This document shows, piece by piece, positions 53,948 to 62,421 of a stretch of DNA of 64,000 bases. Where the stretch lies: the NCBI RefSeq assembly GCF_001553935.1, contig NZ_CP014232.1, positions 248,001-312,000 on the forward strand, in the 5' to 3' direction. The notes beneath the pieces were generated by a model. The model saw nothing but the letters and a program-made list of their open reading frames with translations, searched no databases and was not told the DNA's origin. Both the position numbers and the translations under genes were made by a program. Each line of letters begins with the position of its first letter. The stretch's first letter is position 1. The stretch is from Actinomyces oris (GTDB taxonomy: Bacteria; Actinomycetota; Actinomycetes; Actinomycetales; Actinomycetaceae).

Positions 53948-55254
53948 TGGGCCAGCCCCGGGTAGAGGGGGAAGGCGTCGGTCAGGGCGCGCACGCGACC
54001 GCGCAGGGCGGCCAGGGTCTCGTCGTCGGCGGTGCCGGCGGCGCCGTGGACGAGGGTGGCGGCGATGATGTCGGCGACCTCGGTGAACTCGGCGTCGCCG
54101 AAGCCGCGGGTGGCCAGGGCGGGGGTGCCGATGCGCAGGCCGGAGGTGACGCGCGGGGGACGCGGGTCGAAGGGGACGGCGTTGCGGTTGACCGTGATGC
54201 CGGCGGTGTGCAGGAGGTCCTCGGCCTGCTGGCCGTCCAGGGAGGAGTCGCGCAGGTCCACCAGCACCAGGTGCACATCGGTGCCGCCGGTGACCAGGCT
54301 GACGCCGGCGGCACGCACGTCGTCGGCTCCCAGGCGCTCGGCGATGATGGCGGCGCCGCGCACGGTGCGCTCCTGGCGCTCGCGGAACTCCTCGGTGCCG
54401 GCGATCTTCATGGCCACGGCCTTGGCGGCGATGACGTGCATGAGGGGGCCGCCCTGCTGGCCGGGGAAGACGGCGGAGTTGAGCTTCTTGCCCCACTGCT
54501 CGGCGCGGCTGGACAGGAGCATGCCGGAGCGGGGGCCGCCCAGGGTCTTGTGGACGGTGGTGGACACGACGTCGGCGTGCGGGACGGGGTTGGGGTGCAG
54601 GCCGGCGGCAACGAGCCCAGCGAAGTGGGCCATGTCGACCCACAGGGCGGCGCCGACCTCGTCGGCGATGGAGCGGAAGGCGGCGAAGTCGAGGTGACGG
54701 GGGTAGGCCGACCAGCCGGCGATGATGACCGCGGGGCGCTCGCGCAGGGCGGCCTCGCGCACCTGGTCCATCTCGATGCGCATGGTGGTCTCGTCCACGC
54801 CGTAGGCGGTGGCGTTGTAGTTCTTGCCGGAGAAGTTGATCTTCATGCCGTGGGTGAGGTGGCCGCCGTGGGCCAGGGACAGGCCCAGGAGGGTGTCGCC
54901 GGGGGTGGCCAGGGCGTGGAGGACGGCGGCGTTGGCCTGGGCACCGGAGTGGGGCTGGACGTTGGCCCACTCGGCGTCGAAGACGGCCTTGGCACGCTCG
55001 ATGGCCAGGGACTCGGCGACGTCGACGACCTCGCAGCCGCCGTAGTAGCGGCGCCCCGGGTAGCCCTCCGCGTATTTGTTGGTCAGGACCGAGCCCTGGC
55101 ACTCCAGGACCGCACGGGGAACGAAGTTCTCCGAGGCGATCATCTCCAGGGTCTCGCGCTGGCGGGTGAGCTCGCCGGTGAGGACCTCGGCGATGTCGGG
55201 GTCGAGCTCGGCCAGGGGCTGGTTCAGGGACGGGGTGACGGCTTGCGCGGTCAT
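53944..55254 (-). CDS. glyA: serine hydroxymethyltransferase
   Basis: A 436-residue PLP enzyme converting serine and tetrahydrofolate into glycine and methylene-tetrahydrofolate. Motifs are [50 protein letters not shown], and the PLP-binding Lys segment in [18 protein letters not shown]. Length matches the family. It follows a ZTP riboswitch, and GAGGAGAG precedes the ATG. glyA-folD as a ZTP-controlled pair is well established in other bacteria. Confidence 0.96.
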   Translation of the reverse strand: MTAQAVTPSLNQPLAELDPDIAEVLTGELTRQRETLEMIASENFVPRAVLECQGSVLTNKYAEGYPGRRYYGGCEVVDVAESLAIERAKAVFDAEWANVQPHSGAQANAAVLHALATPGDTLLGLSLAHGGHLTHGMKINFSGKNYNATAYGVDETTMRIEMDQVREAALRERPAVIIAGWSAYPRHLDFAAFRSIADEVGAALWVDMAHFAGLVAAGLHPNPVPHADVVSTTVHKTLGGPRSGMLLSSRAEQWGKKLNSAVFPGQQGGPLMHVIAAKAVAMKIAGTEEFRERQERTVRGAAIIAERLGADDVRAAGVSLVTGGTDVHLVLVDLRDSSLDGQQAEDLLHTAGITVNRNAVPFDPRPPRVTSGLRIGTPALATRGFGDAEFTEVADIIAATLVHGAAGTADDETLAALRGRVRALTDAFPLYPGLAQ

Positions 55255-55321
55255 GTCTCTCCTCAGGTGTCAGGCGCAGGCCGCGGTGACGCGGCGGCCG
55301 TGCGCGCACTGGTGGGCGATC

Positions 55322-55402
55322 CGTGGCCCAGGCGGGCGACCCCGGAGTCGTGTTCGTGCCGCTCCCCGGTGGTGATCCACCCGGCGCCAGTCGCGACAGG
55401 AA
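55322..55402 (-). promoter_or_regulatory. ZTP (pfl motif) riboswitch upstream of glyA-folD
   Basis: Read on the minus strand the element has CGCGACTGGCG, stem GGGTGG-ATCA-CCACC, the conserved CCACCGGGGAGCG, and after a variable linker the pseudoknot-rich 3' domain CCCGCCTGGGC. P1 forms between TGTCGC and GCGGCA. These are the invariant parts of the pfl RNA, which binds ZMP/ZTP when 10-formyl-tetrahydrofolate is short and raises expression. A hairpin GGCCGC-N9-GCGGCC lies between it and the glyA ribosome binding site, a candidate expression platform. Confidence 0.92.
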
Positions 55403-55508
55403 CACCCTACCGTGCCGGAGCGGAGCCGTGCCCGTCCCGGGCCGCACCGCGTTGTCCTGCGCCGCGCTGTGGCGCCTCGGGGAGGGGCTCGCACCACGGG
55501 GCGAGCGC

Positions 55509-56714
55509 TCAGCCCTCCGGGTCCTCCTGCCCGAACCAGTCGCCCAGACCGTCGTCGGCGCCGATCCAGGCCAGGGCCTGGGCCATCTCTTCAGGGCGCA
55601 GGAGGATCCTGGAGAAGGCGCGGCGCACCTGCTCGCGCATCTCCTCGTCACCCACGCCGGTGACCACGAGGTGACAGCGGGGCTCGGCGGACGCGTCGTC
55701 GCCGGCGCCGGCGGGGGCGGCCGGGACCTCCGCCCAGGTGCCGGCGTCGCCGACGCTCACGGCACCCCCGGCGACCTCCCAGGTGCAGACCCGGCCGGGG
55801 CGGCTGGGCAGCCAGAAGCAGCCGCGAGCGCACAGCCCCTGGCCGGCGAGCTCGACGACCAGGGAGCGCAGGCGCTCGGGGTGGAAGGGCAGGGAGGCGC
55901 TGAGGTCGAGGGTCCACACGCCGTGCTCGTCGGGGCCACCCCAGGCGCTGGTGGTGGCGGGGTGGATGCGGCTCAGGGAGGCGGCGGCGTCGTGGGTGAG
56001 GGAGGTGAGGGCCTCCAGGAGGGGTGCGTCGAGCCCCGGGAGCAGGAGGGTGTCGTGGGGGCGCAGGTGCTCGATGAGGTCGGCCCCGGCCGGGTTCTCG
56101 TCGCGCCCCAGGGCCAGGACGAGGTCGGCGTAGCCGAGGTTGGTCAGGTGGACGGCGCCCGTGCAGCGACAGTCGCCGGGGAAGGCGCTCAGCTGGCGGT
56201 GCTCGAGGAGCTCGTCCAGGGCGGTGGTGGCGTCCAGGACGTGGGCGGCTCCGGCCAGTCTCACCCCGGTGCCGGCGAGCTCCTCGGCCAGGCCGGGCAG
56301 GAGGTGGGCGAGCTCGATGGCCGCCGGCAGGAGGATGACGGTGGTGCCGCCCGGCTCCTGGGCGGCGCGGTCCTGAGCGACGGCGACCAGGACCTCCCGC
56401 AGGGAGCAGGTGGGGCAGGTGTAGGGCATGGGGACGTCGAGGCGCACCGGCTCGTCGTCGAAGCCGTCGGCCGAGCTGTGGCTGACGAGCCGGACCAGGT
56501 CGTCATCGGTGTCGCTGCTGCCGGCATCGTCGTCGGCGCCGAAGTGGAGTCCGGCGCGGATGACGACGGCGTCCTGGCCGGCCAGGGCGAGGTCGACCAG
56601 GTCCAGCAGGGCGGGGTCGACGGCGCCGATGACGGCCAAGGTGTGCCGGCCGTCGGCCGGGGAGCCGGGGATGTCAGCGCGGTTGCCGGCAAAGTCATCC
56701 GAGGGATCGGTCAC
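55509..56714 (-). CDS. CobW-like protein of the zinc-starvation locus, GTPase motifs degenerate
   Basis: A 401-residue protein that fits the G3E/CobW zinc metallochaperone group by position, by its C-terminal CobW-type domain ([34 protein letters not shown], cited in part as [12 protein letters not shown] and [10 protein letters not shown]) and by CPTC at residues 100-103 in place of the family CxCC metal site. The expected P-loop is missing (residues 26-37 read [12 protein letters not shown]), and NKxD is replaced by LALGRDEN. It is unlikely to bind GTP normally. GTG start with GGAGG upstream, divergent from the L28 gene over a shared Zur-like box. Confidence 0.72.
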   Translation of the reverse strand: MTDPSDDFAGNRADIPGSPADGRHTLAVIGAVDPALLDLVDLALAGQDAVVIRAGLHFGADDDAGSSDTDDDLVRLVSHSSADGFDDEPVRLDVPMPYTCPTCSLREVLVAVAQDRAAQEPGGTTVILLPAAIELAHLLPGLAEELAGTGVRLAGAAHVLDATTALDELLEHRQLSAFPGDCRCTGAVHLTNLGYADLVLALGRDENPAGADLIEHLRPHDTLLLPGLDAPLLEALTSLTHDAAASLSRIHPATTSAWGGPDEHGVWTLDLSASLPFHPERLRSLVVELAGQGLCARGCFWLPSRPGRVCTWEVAGGAVSVGDAGTWAEVPAAPAGAGDDASAEPRCHLVVTGVGDEEMREQVRRAFSRILLRPEEMAQALAWIGADDGLGDWFGQEDPEG

Positions 56715-56731
56715 GAGGTCCTCCAGCAGAG

Positions 56732-56760
56732 TTGACGAAACTGAGAATCATTCTTATATC
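56732..56760. promoter_or_regulatory. Zur-type box inside the promoter of the ribosomal paralogue operon
   Basis: TTGACG (56732-56737) and TATATC (56755-56760) are 17 bases apart. TGAGAATCATTCTTA (56742-56756), a near-perfect dyad around C56749, matches the actinobacterial Zur pattern and overlaps the spacer and -10. Repression by zinc-loaded Zur of the rightward operon follows, and the same box could control the divergent CobW-like gene. Predicted transcription starts only a few bases before the ATG at 56770. Confidence 0.75.
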
Positions 56761-56769
56761 ATGCTCGTC

Positions 56770-57009
56770 ATGACCACCTACTGCCAAGTCACGGGAGCCC
56801 GGCCTGTCTTCGGCCGGTCCGTCTCCCACTCCCACAAGCGCACGCCCCGACGCTGGGACCCCAACCTGCAGCGCAAGCGCTACTGGGTGCCGTCCCTGGG
56901 GCGCACCGTGCGCCTGACGGTGTCCGCCAAGGGCATCCGCACGATCGACAAGCTGGGCATCGACGTCGTCGTGGCTCAGATGCTCGCCCGAGGGGAGAAG
57001 CTGTCATGA
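56770..57009 (+). CDS. rpmB: 50S ribosomal protein L28, zinc-starvation paralogue
   Basis: A 79-residue L28. [21 protein letters not shown] and [27 protein letters not shown] (cited as [13 protein letters not shown]) are family segments. Only one Cys is present, so it lacks the CxxC zinc pairs of zinc-binding L28. ATG at 56770 was chosen over 56761 because it agrees with the promoter and homology. It heads the operon of zinc-free replacement ribosomal proteins, which free zinc from ribosomes under limitation. Confidence 0.92.
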   Translation: MTTYCQVTGARPVFGRSVSHSHKRTPRRWDPNLQRKRYWVPSLGRTVRLTVSAKGIRTIDKLGIDVVVAQMLARGEKLS

Positions 57010-57179
57010 GCGGGGCCAAGGGGAAGGACCTGCGGCCGATCATCAAGATGGTCTCCACTGCGGGGACGGGCCACACCTACGTGACCCGTAAGAACCGCCG
57101 CAACACCCCTGACCGGCTGGTGCTGCGCAAGTTCGATCCGGTGGTGCGCCGGCACGTGGAGTACAAGGAGTCGCGCTGA
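57006..57179 (+). CDS. rpmG: 50S ribosomal protein L33, zinc-free paralogue
   Basis: A 57-residue L33 with [20 protein letters not shown] and [17 protein letters not shown]. It contains no Cys at all, whereas zinc-binding L33 has two CxxC pairs. The ATG overlaps the L28 stop (ATGA), and the stop overlaps the S14 start by one base. Confidence 0.93.
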   Translation: MSGAKGKDLRPIIKMVSTAGTGHTYVTRKNRRNTPDRLVLRKFDPVVRRHVEYKESR

Positions 57180-57484
57180 TGGCCAAGAAGTCCAAGATCG
57201 CCGCCGAGCTGCGGCGTCAGCAGGTGGTGGAGCGTTACGCCGAGCGTCGCGCCGAGCTCAAGCGGGCCTCGGTCAACCCTCACCTGAGCCAGGCCGAGCG
57301 CGATGAGGCCATGGCGGCACTGCACGCGCTGCCCCGCGACGCCTCCCCCACTCGTCTGCGTCGGCGCGACGCGGTGGACGGTCGCCCGCGCGGGCACCTG
57401 CGCGTCACCGGGACCTCCCGGGTGCGTTTCCGCGAGATGGCGCTGCGCGGCGAGCTGCCGGGCATCGTCAAGTCCTCCTGGTAG
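57179..57484 (+). CDS. rpsN: 30S ribosomal protein S14, zinc-free paralogue
   Basis: A 101-residue long-form S14. [21 protein letters not shown] at the N-terminus and the C-terminal [21 protein letters not shown] (cited as [17 protein letters not shown]) match the family. The CxxC..CxxC zinc motif of the short form is absent. It overlaps the L33 gene by one base. Expressed with the other C-minus paralogues under zinc limitation. Confidence 0.93.
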   Translation: MAKKSKIAAELRRQQVVERYAERRAELKRASVNPHLSQAERDEAMAALHALPRDASPTRLRRRDAVDGRPRGHLRVTGTSRVRFREMALRGELPGIVKSSW

Positions 57485-57524
57485 GCGGGTGCGGGCGGGG
57501 CGGGTCTGTGGGCCCGCACCCGCC
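57484..57524 (+). terminator. hairpin after rpsN, before rpmE
   Basis: GGCGGGTGCGGGC (57484-57496) pairs perfectly with 57512-57524. It may end the first operon or attenuate readthrough into rpmE-rpmJ. The 145-base gap shows no second clear Zur-like box. Confidence 0.55.
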
Positions 57525-57629
57525 GGGGCCTGCGGCGCAGCGCAGCCTCAGCCGCTCCCCTCTCAGCACCGCCGCCGGCATTCGTTCACCACGTCAGTTC
57601 TCATATTCACCCCCATCCAAGGAGCTCGT

Positions 57630-57920
57630 ATGCGCCCTGGGATCCACCCCAGCTACCAGCCCATCGTCTTTCGCGACAAGTCCGCCGGATTCGCCTTCCT
57701 GACCCGTTCGACCCTGACATCGTCGGAGACCATCGAGTGGGAGGACGGCAACACCTACCCGGTCTACGACGTCGAGGTCTCCAGCGCCTCGCACCCGTTC
57801 TGGACCGGCCAGGGCCGCATCCTCGACACGGCGGGCCGCGTGGAGAAGTTCGAGCGCCGCTACGGCAAGCGCGCCCACCCCGGCGCCAAGCCCGCCACCG
57901 CCGCCAAGAAGGGAGCCTGA
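57630..57920 (+). CDS. rpmE2: 50S ribosomal protein L31 type B, zinc-free
   Basis: A 96-residue type B L31. [20 protein letters not shown] and [20 protein letters not shown] are diagnostic, followed by [21 protein letters not shown]. No CxxC zinc pair is present. AAGGAG precedes the ATG. Type B L31 displaces zinc-bearing L31 during starvation. Confidence 0.94.
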   Translation: MRPGIHPSYQPIVFRDKSAGFAFLTRSTLTSSETIEWEDGNTYPVYDVEVSSASHPFWTGQGRILDTAGRVEKFERRYGKRAHPGAKPATAAKKGA

Positions 57921-57922
57921 GC

Positions 57923-58045
57923 ATGAAGGTTCGTGCCTCAATCCGGTCCCTGGCCAAGCAGCCGGGGTCCAAGGTGGTCCGACGCCGCGGCCACACCTAC
58001 GTCATCAACAAGAAGAATCCCCGCCTCAAGGCCCGCCAGGGCTGA
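57923..58045 (+). CDS. rpmJ: 50S ribosomal protein L36 type B, copy 1
   Basis: A 40-residue L36: [19 protein letters not shown] at the N-terminus and [11 protein letters not shown] at the end. It has no Cys, so it does not bind zinc. It starts two bases after the L31 stop with GGGAG before it. A second gene at 62012 encodes an identical protein. Confidence 0.95.
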   Translation: MKVRASIRSLAKQPGSKVVRRRGHTYVINKKNPRLKARQG

Positions 58046-58049
58046 GCGG

Positions 58050-58079
58050 CCCCATGGCCCCCGTATGGGGGCCATGGGG
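58050..58079 (+). terminator. terminator after the first rpmJ
   Basis: CCCCATGGCCCCC (58050-58062) pairs perfectly with 58067-58079 around GTAT. Confidence 0.75.
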
Positions 58080-58183
58080 AGCGCTGCCGTGCCAGCGCCG
58101 TTGTCGAGCGCGGCGCCCGCCCCTAGGCTAGGGCCGTATGGCGTCGGGCTCCCTGTTCCCGCGCGGCGCAGGAAGGACGAGGG

Positions 58184-58609
58184 ATGCACACGAGGATCCA
58201 AGGCCAACGGGTCGTGGTCTCCGCCGTCACCGCCGCCGCAGCGGCGCTGTGGATCGGGGGGATCGCCGGCTGCGCCTCCGACAACGGCAACACCGACGCC
58301 GACTACGTCAAGGTCTGCAAGGATCCCGCCACGGGGGAGCGCGTCGAGGACAAGAAGTGCGACGACGACACGGGCCCGGCCTCCCACTCCCACTCCCACC
58401 CCCACTGGGTCTACATGCCGATCTCGCGCGGCTCCTCGGTGAGCGCGCCCGGGGTCGGGCAGAAGGTGCCCTCGGGGTACAGCGACTCCAAGCCGTCGTC
58501 GAGCAGCAAGGTCACCACCTCGGACCGCTCAGGGGGCTCCTACTCGCGGGGCTCGGGCACCCGCCACGGGGGCTTCGGCTCGGGCTCCAAGGGCGGATCG
58601 GGGTCCTGA
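58184..58609 (+). CDS. YgiB-like (DUF1190) lipoprotein
   Basis: A 141-residue lipoprotein. A signal peptide ends in lipobox IAGC. The mature part has Cys pairs (KVCKDP, KKCDDD), a His cluster SHSHSHPHW and a YMP segment. The tail SGGSYSRGSGTRHGGFGSGS resembles the Gly/Ser-rich C-terminus of E. coli YgiB. It directly precedes a YgiC-like gene, the same pairing as E. coli ygiBC. Function is unknown. The His cluster could bind metal, which fits its position next to the zinc-starvation genes, but that is inference. Confidence 0.6.
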   Translation: MHTRIQGQRVVVSAVTAAAAALWIGGIAGCASDNGNTDADYVKVCKDPATGERVEDKKCDDDTGPASHSHSHPHWVYMPISRGSSVSAPGVGQKVPSGYSDSKPSSSSKVTTSDRSGGSYSRGSGTRHGGFGSGSKGGSGS

Positions 58610-59860
58610 GTGCAGCGCGTCCCATCCTCACCGCGCCCCGGGTGGCGCGACACCATCGCCCACCAGGGCCTCGTCTTCTCCGAGACCACCGACCCCGCCA
58701 CGGGGATCAGCACGAGCTACTGGAACGAGTTCGCCTGCTACGAGCTGACCATGGACGAGGTCGACCTCCTGGAGCGCACCAGCGAGAACCTCCACATGAT
58801 GGCCAAGGACGCCGCCGGCTTCCTCGCCGAGGAGTCGCTCAAGCCGGGCTCGCCCTTCAACCTGGGCATCCCGCGAGAGGCCATCGAGTACGCCACGGTC
58901 TCCCTCGACCGCGACGACCCCTCGCTCTACTCGCGCTTCGATCTCATCTACTCGGGCAACGACGGGCGGCCGCCCCGGATGCTGGAGTACAACGCGGACA
59001 CCCCCACGGGGCTGGTGGAGGCCGCCCTCATCCAGTGGTACTGGCACGAGGACGTCCATCTGAAGGCGGGCGTGACCGGCATCGACCAGTGGAACGGCAT
59101 CCACGAGGAGCTCATCGCCCAGTGGGGCCGCATCGACGACCACCTCGGGCGCCTCCACGGCCTGCGCCCCCACATGTACCACTTCGCCTACACCGACGCC
59201 GATGACTCCGGCGAGGACCTCATGACCACGGGCTATCTCATGGACACCGCCATCCAAGCGGGCCTGACCAGCACTCTCGTGGAGATGAAGCAGCTCGGGC
59301 TGGACAGGGAGACCGCCCGCTTCACCGATGGGAAGAACAGGCACCTGGAGGCCATCTTCAAGCTCTACCCGTGGGAGGAGATGATGTTCGAGGAGTTCGG
59401 CCCCGCGATCTGCGCGCTCAAGCCGGACTACTGGTTCCAGCCCGCCTGGACGATGTTCCTGTCCACCAAGGCGCTCAGCGCGGCGCTGTGGCACCTCTAC
59501 CCGAACCACCCCAACCTCATCCCCACTTACATGTACCCCGATGAGGCCCGCGCCCGACACGACACGATGGGCATGTCCGAGTACGTCATCAAGCCCCTGC
59601 ACGCCCGCGAGGGCGCGAACATCGAGCTGCACGGGGAGGGCCGGCACATCGTCCAGCCCGGCGGCTGGGGCATCGAGGGCTATGTCATCCAGGAGTTCTG
59701 CAAGCTCCCCGACTTCACCGGCTCCGATCGCCTGCACAACCGCCCGGTCCTGGGCACATGGATGGTGGGCGACGAGTGCTACGGCCTGGGCATCCGCGAG
59801 TCCGACGGCCCCATCACGGACTACTACTGCCGGTTCGTGCCCAACCGGATCCGCCTCTAG
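58610..59860 (+). CDS. YgiC-like ATP-grasp ligase (glutathionylspermidine synthase family)
   Basis: A 416-residue ATP-grasp enzyme of the glutathionylspermidine synthase C-terminal domain family. Motifs are LEYNADTPT (near residue 122), ATP-binding YVIKPLHAREGANIEL and the end GTWMVGDECYGLGIRES...YYCRFVP. Gsp amidase is missing. YgiC/YjfC-like enzymes have no confirmed substrate. The GTG begins directly after the lipoprotein stop, so they are one unit. The neighbouring amino acid permease suggests an amino-acid or amine substrate. Confidence 0.85.
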   Translation: MQRVPSSPRPGWRDTIAHQGLVFSETTDPATGISTSYWNEFACYELTMDEVDLLERTSENLHMMAKDAAGFLAEESLKPGSPFNLGIPREAIEYATVSLDRDDPSLYSRFDLIYSGNDGRPPRMLEYNADTPTGLVEAALIQWYWHEDVHLKAGVTGIDQWNGIHEELIAQWGRIDDHLGRLHGLRPHMYHFAYTDADDSGEDLMTTGYLMDTAIQAGLTSTLVEMKQLGLDRETARFTDGKNRHLEAIFKLYPWEEMMFEEFGPAICALKPDYWFQPAWTMFLSTKALSAALWHLYPNHPNLIPTYMYPDEARARHDTMGMSEYVIKPLHAREGANIELHGEGRHIVQPGGWGIEGYVIQEFCKLPDFTGSDRLHNRPVLGTWMVGDECYGLGIRESDGPITDYYCRFVPNRIRL

Positions 59861-59872
59861 GCGCCGGGAGCA

Positions 59873-61246
59873 GTGCTGGCACCCGGGTCGACGACGCCGC
59901 CGCGCCCTCCGCGCGAGGGCGGGGGCGCGCGTGGGACCGCGGCCGGCAGCGCGCACTCAGGCCCGGGCGATCCGGGTGGCGGTGCGGCTGGCGGCCCGCG
60001 CCTGAGCGTCCTCCAGGGATCCGCGCTCGCCCTGTCGGCCACGGCGCCGTGGTACTCGATCATGGTGACCGCGCCGCTCATCGCCGCGCTGGTCGGCTCG
60101 GGCACCGCCGTCGTCTACCTCCTGGCGGCGATCCCCGCCGCCCTCGTGGCCGCGGGCATGAGCGCCAACGACCGGCGCGACCCGCACAAGGGCAGCGTCT
60201 ACACATGGGTGCGGCGCGCCCTGCCGCGCACCGGGTGGTTCGCGGGCTTCTGCCTGGCCGCCACCGGAGTCATCGCCACCTCCGGCATGGCCTACGTGGC
60301 CGCCGACCTGCTCGCCCCCGCGGCGCCGGCGGCGCTCAAGGCGGCCCTGGCGGCGGTGCTCACCGCGCTCGCCGCCCTCATCGACCTCTACGAGTTGCGG
60401 CTCATGGCGGCCCTGCAGTACCTCGCCGTCATCGCGGGGCTCGGGGCGACGATCGTCTGCGCCGGGCTCGTGGCCGGGGGCGGGGTGCGCCTGGCGCCCA
60501 TGACTGGCTCGCCCCTCGACTGGTTCCACGCGGTGCTGCTGGCGGTCTTCGCCTACTGGGGCTTCGACGCGATCTTCGCGCTCACCGATGTCACGGGCGC
60601 AGGCGCGCCGCAGCGGGTCACCGCGCTGACGATGCTGGGGCTCATGGGGTTCTTCGCCGTGGGCGGGACGGCGTACAGTGCCGTCGACCCCGCTCCCGTG
60701 ACGGGGCATCTGGTGGTGCGCGTCGCGGTGGTCTCCTCGGCGATCATGAGCCTGGGCTCCACCCTCGTGCCGACGGCGCGCGGGATCGAGGCGATGGCCG
60801 ACGCCCGCCAGGTCCCCTCCTGGGCGGGCCGCCTGCGCTCCACCTCCTGGACGACGGCGGTGGTCACGGCCGCCTCGGTCGCCTGGACGGGCCTGCTCTT
60901 CGTCTCCGAGGGGCTCTTCACGGACACGGTGGAGGCCCTCAGCGTGCTCGTGGGCCTGTACTTCGCGGCGAGCTCGCTCATCGCCGCGATCCACGCCCGC
61001 TCCCGGCGCGAGCACCGGATCCAGTCGGTGGCGGTGGCCCTCATGGTCGTCATCACGGCGGCGGTGGCGATCCAGATGCTCGATCCGGGCTACGGGACGA
61101 CGGCGGTCTGTGGCGTCGGCGGGGTGGGGCTCATCGTCGTCGGGCTCAGCGCCCTCGGTGCGGCGGGAGCGCTGCGCTATGGGAGGCCCGACGGCGGGGC
61201 GGGCGGAGGCCGCCCCGACTCGGAGGGGCGCCGCGCGGCTGGGTAG
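59873..61246 (+). CDS. APC-family amino acid permease
   Basis: A 457-residue transporter with about twelve membrane segments. An N-terminal Gly/Pro/Ala-rich tail of about 45 residues is followed by the APC start GSALALSATAPWYSIM and then KGSVYTWVRRALPRTGWFAGF, typical of amino acid-polyamine-organocation carriers. The GTG start is 12 bases after the ATP-grasp stop. Substrate is unknown. Its codon choice appears richer in GCG than in genes outside the cassette. Confidence 0.82.
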   Translation: MLAPGSTTPPRPPREGGGARGTAAGSAHSGPGDPGGGAAGGPRLSVLQGSALALSATAPWYSIMVTAPLIAALVGSGTAVVYLLAAIPAALVAAGMSANDRRDPHKGSVYTWVRRALPRTGWFAGFCLAATGVIATSGMAYVAADLLAPAAPAALKAALAAVLTALAALIDLYELRLMAALQYLAVIAGLGATIVCAGLVAGGGVRLAPMTGSPLDWFHAVLLAVFAYWGFDAIFALTDVTGAGAPQRVTALTMLGLMGFFAVGGTAYSAVDPAPVTGHLVVRVAVVSSAIMSLGSTLVPTARGIEAMADARQVPSWAGRLRSTSWTTAVVTAASVAWTGLLFVSEGLFTDTVEALSVLVGLYFAASSLIAAIHARSRREHRIQSVAVALMVVITAAVAIQMLDPGYGTTAVCGVGGVGLIVVGLSALGAAGALRYGRPDGGAGGGRPDSEGRRAAG

Positions 61247-61268
61247 GCTGCGCGGTACGACTGCACCC

Positions 61269-62015
61269 GTGACCGCGACGGCTCCCGCCACGCCGTCGGC
61301 GCCCTCCCCCGCCCATCTCGTGCTCACCCTGTCCTGCCCGGACCGCCCCGGCATCGTTCACGCGGTCACGGGGGCGCTGGCGCGCCGCGGCGGGAACATC
61401 ACCGAGTCCTCGCAGTTCGGGGACGCCTCCACGGGCCTGTTCTTCATGCGGGTCCAGGTGCTCACCACCGTGCCGCGCGTGGAGTTGGAGAAGGACCTGG
61501 CCGAGCTGGCCGGCGAGTACGAGATGGAGTGGAGCCTCGATGAGGTGGGGCGCGCCATGCACACCCTCATCATGGTCTCCAAGGAGGGGCACTGCCTGAC
61601 CGACCTGCTCTTCAGGGCCCGCAGCCAGGGACTGCCGGTCGACGTCGTCGGCGTGGTGGGCAACCACGAGACGCTGCGGGACGTCGCCGAGTTCTACGGC
61701 GTCCCCTTCCACTGCATCCCGGTCACCAAGGACACCAAGGCGGAGGCGGAGGCCGAGCTGCTGGGGCTCGTGGACGAGCTCGGCGTGGAGCTCGTCGTGC
61801 TCGCGCGCTACATGCAGATCCTCTCGGAGTCCCTGTGCGAGAAGCTGCGCGGCAACGTCATCAACATCCACCACTCCTTCCTGCCGTCCTTCAAGGGCGC
61901 CAAGCCGTACCACCAGGCGCACGCGCGCGGGGTCAAGCTCATCGGCGCCACCGCCCCTCATCCCTGCTCTCGCGCCGCCATCACTGGACACGAAGAAGGA
62001 AAGGAGCCGACATGA
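61269..62015 (+). pseudogene. purU: truncated formyltetrahydrofolate deformylase
   Basis: The 248 residues match PurU, which hydrolyses 10-formyl-tetrahydrofolate to formate. The N-terminal ACT domain (LTLSCPDRPGIVHAVTGALA) and formyl transferase core ([38 protein letters not shown]) are intact up to GVKLIGATA. Homology then stops where HYVTEDLDAGPII-type sequence is expected, and an unrelated tail [19 protein letters not shown] runs into the second rpmJ. The missing part includes the catalytic Asp, so it is probably inactive. Its TGA overlaps the rpmJ ATG. Confidence 0.8.
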
Positions 62016-62134
62016 AGGTTCGTGCCTCAATCCGGTCCCTGGCCAAGCAGCCGGGGTCCAAGGTAGTCCGACGCCGCGGTCACACCTACGTCATCAACAA
62101 GAAGAACCCCCGTCTCAAGGCCCGTCAGGGCTAA
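62012..62134 (+). CDS. rpmJ: 50S ribosomal protein L36 type B, copy 2
   Basis: Encodes the same 40 residues as the gene at 57923. The two DNA copies differ at only six of 123 positions, all silent, including TGA versus TAA. AAAGGAG precedes it. It sits at the right edge of the cassette and has its own terminator. Confidence 0.95.
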   Translation: MKVRASIRSLAKQPGSKVVRRRGHTYVINKKNPRLKARQG

Positions 62135-62151
62135 GAGCCACCACCACCCAC

Positions 62152-62195
62152 GCAGGGCCGGGATGCGTCTCAGACCGCATCCCGGCCCTGCTTTT
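62152..62195 (+). terminator. canonical terminator after the second rpmJ
   Basis: GCAGGGCCGGGATGCG (62152-62167) pairs perfectly with 62176-62191 and is followed by TTTT. Confidence 0.88.
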
Positions 62196-62421
62196 CCTCA
62201 GTATCGACATCAGTCGCCGAGGATCGACGGCACGTCAACCATATTCAGTTCTCTCTCACCATGACGCGGAAAACCAAGGGGGTCAGCTGCACCCTGAACC
62301 TTGCTGCTCAACAGTCGGAAATATTTCTGCAACATGTCAGGCATTGCCTATAAGCGTCCGTCGTGCGCGGACAAGCTCGCGCCTATGCGCCCGCTCCGGA
62401 TCCATCTCTGGGAGAGCCCCC
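62196..62421 (+). promoter_or_regulatory. urease operon upstream region
   Basis: About 225 bases with lower GC than the coding DNA. It contains the perfect palindrome GAAATATTTC (62318-62327) and a TATAAG hexamer (62349-62354) suitable as -10, with only weak -35 matches. GGGAGAG precedes the ureA start. No gene is visible. Confidence 0.45.

Noticed and set aside
53948..55651. Minus-strand extension of folD into an 866-residue frame
   Set aside because: The upstream part is glyA read in another frame, rich in Arg/Pro/Ala. The folD GTG at 53947 overlapping the glyA stop explains the real start.
57560..57629. Second Zur-like box before rpmE2
   Set aside because: The TTCTCATATTC-like bases lack the dyad symmetry of the site at 56742, and -35/-10 spacing is poor.
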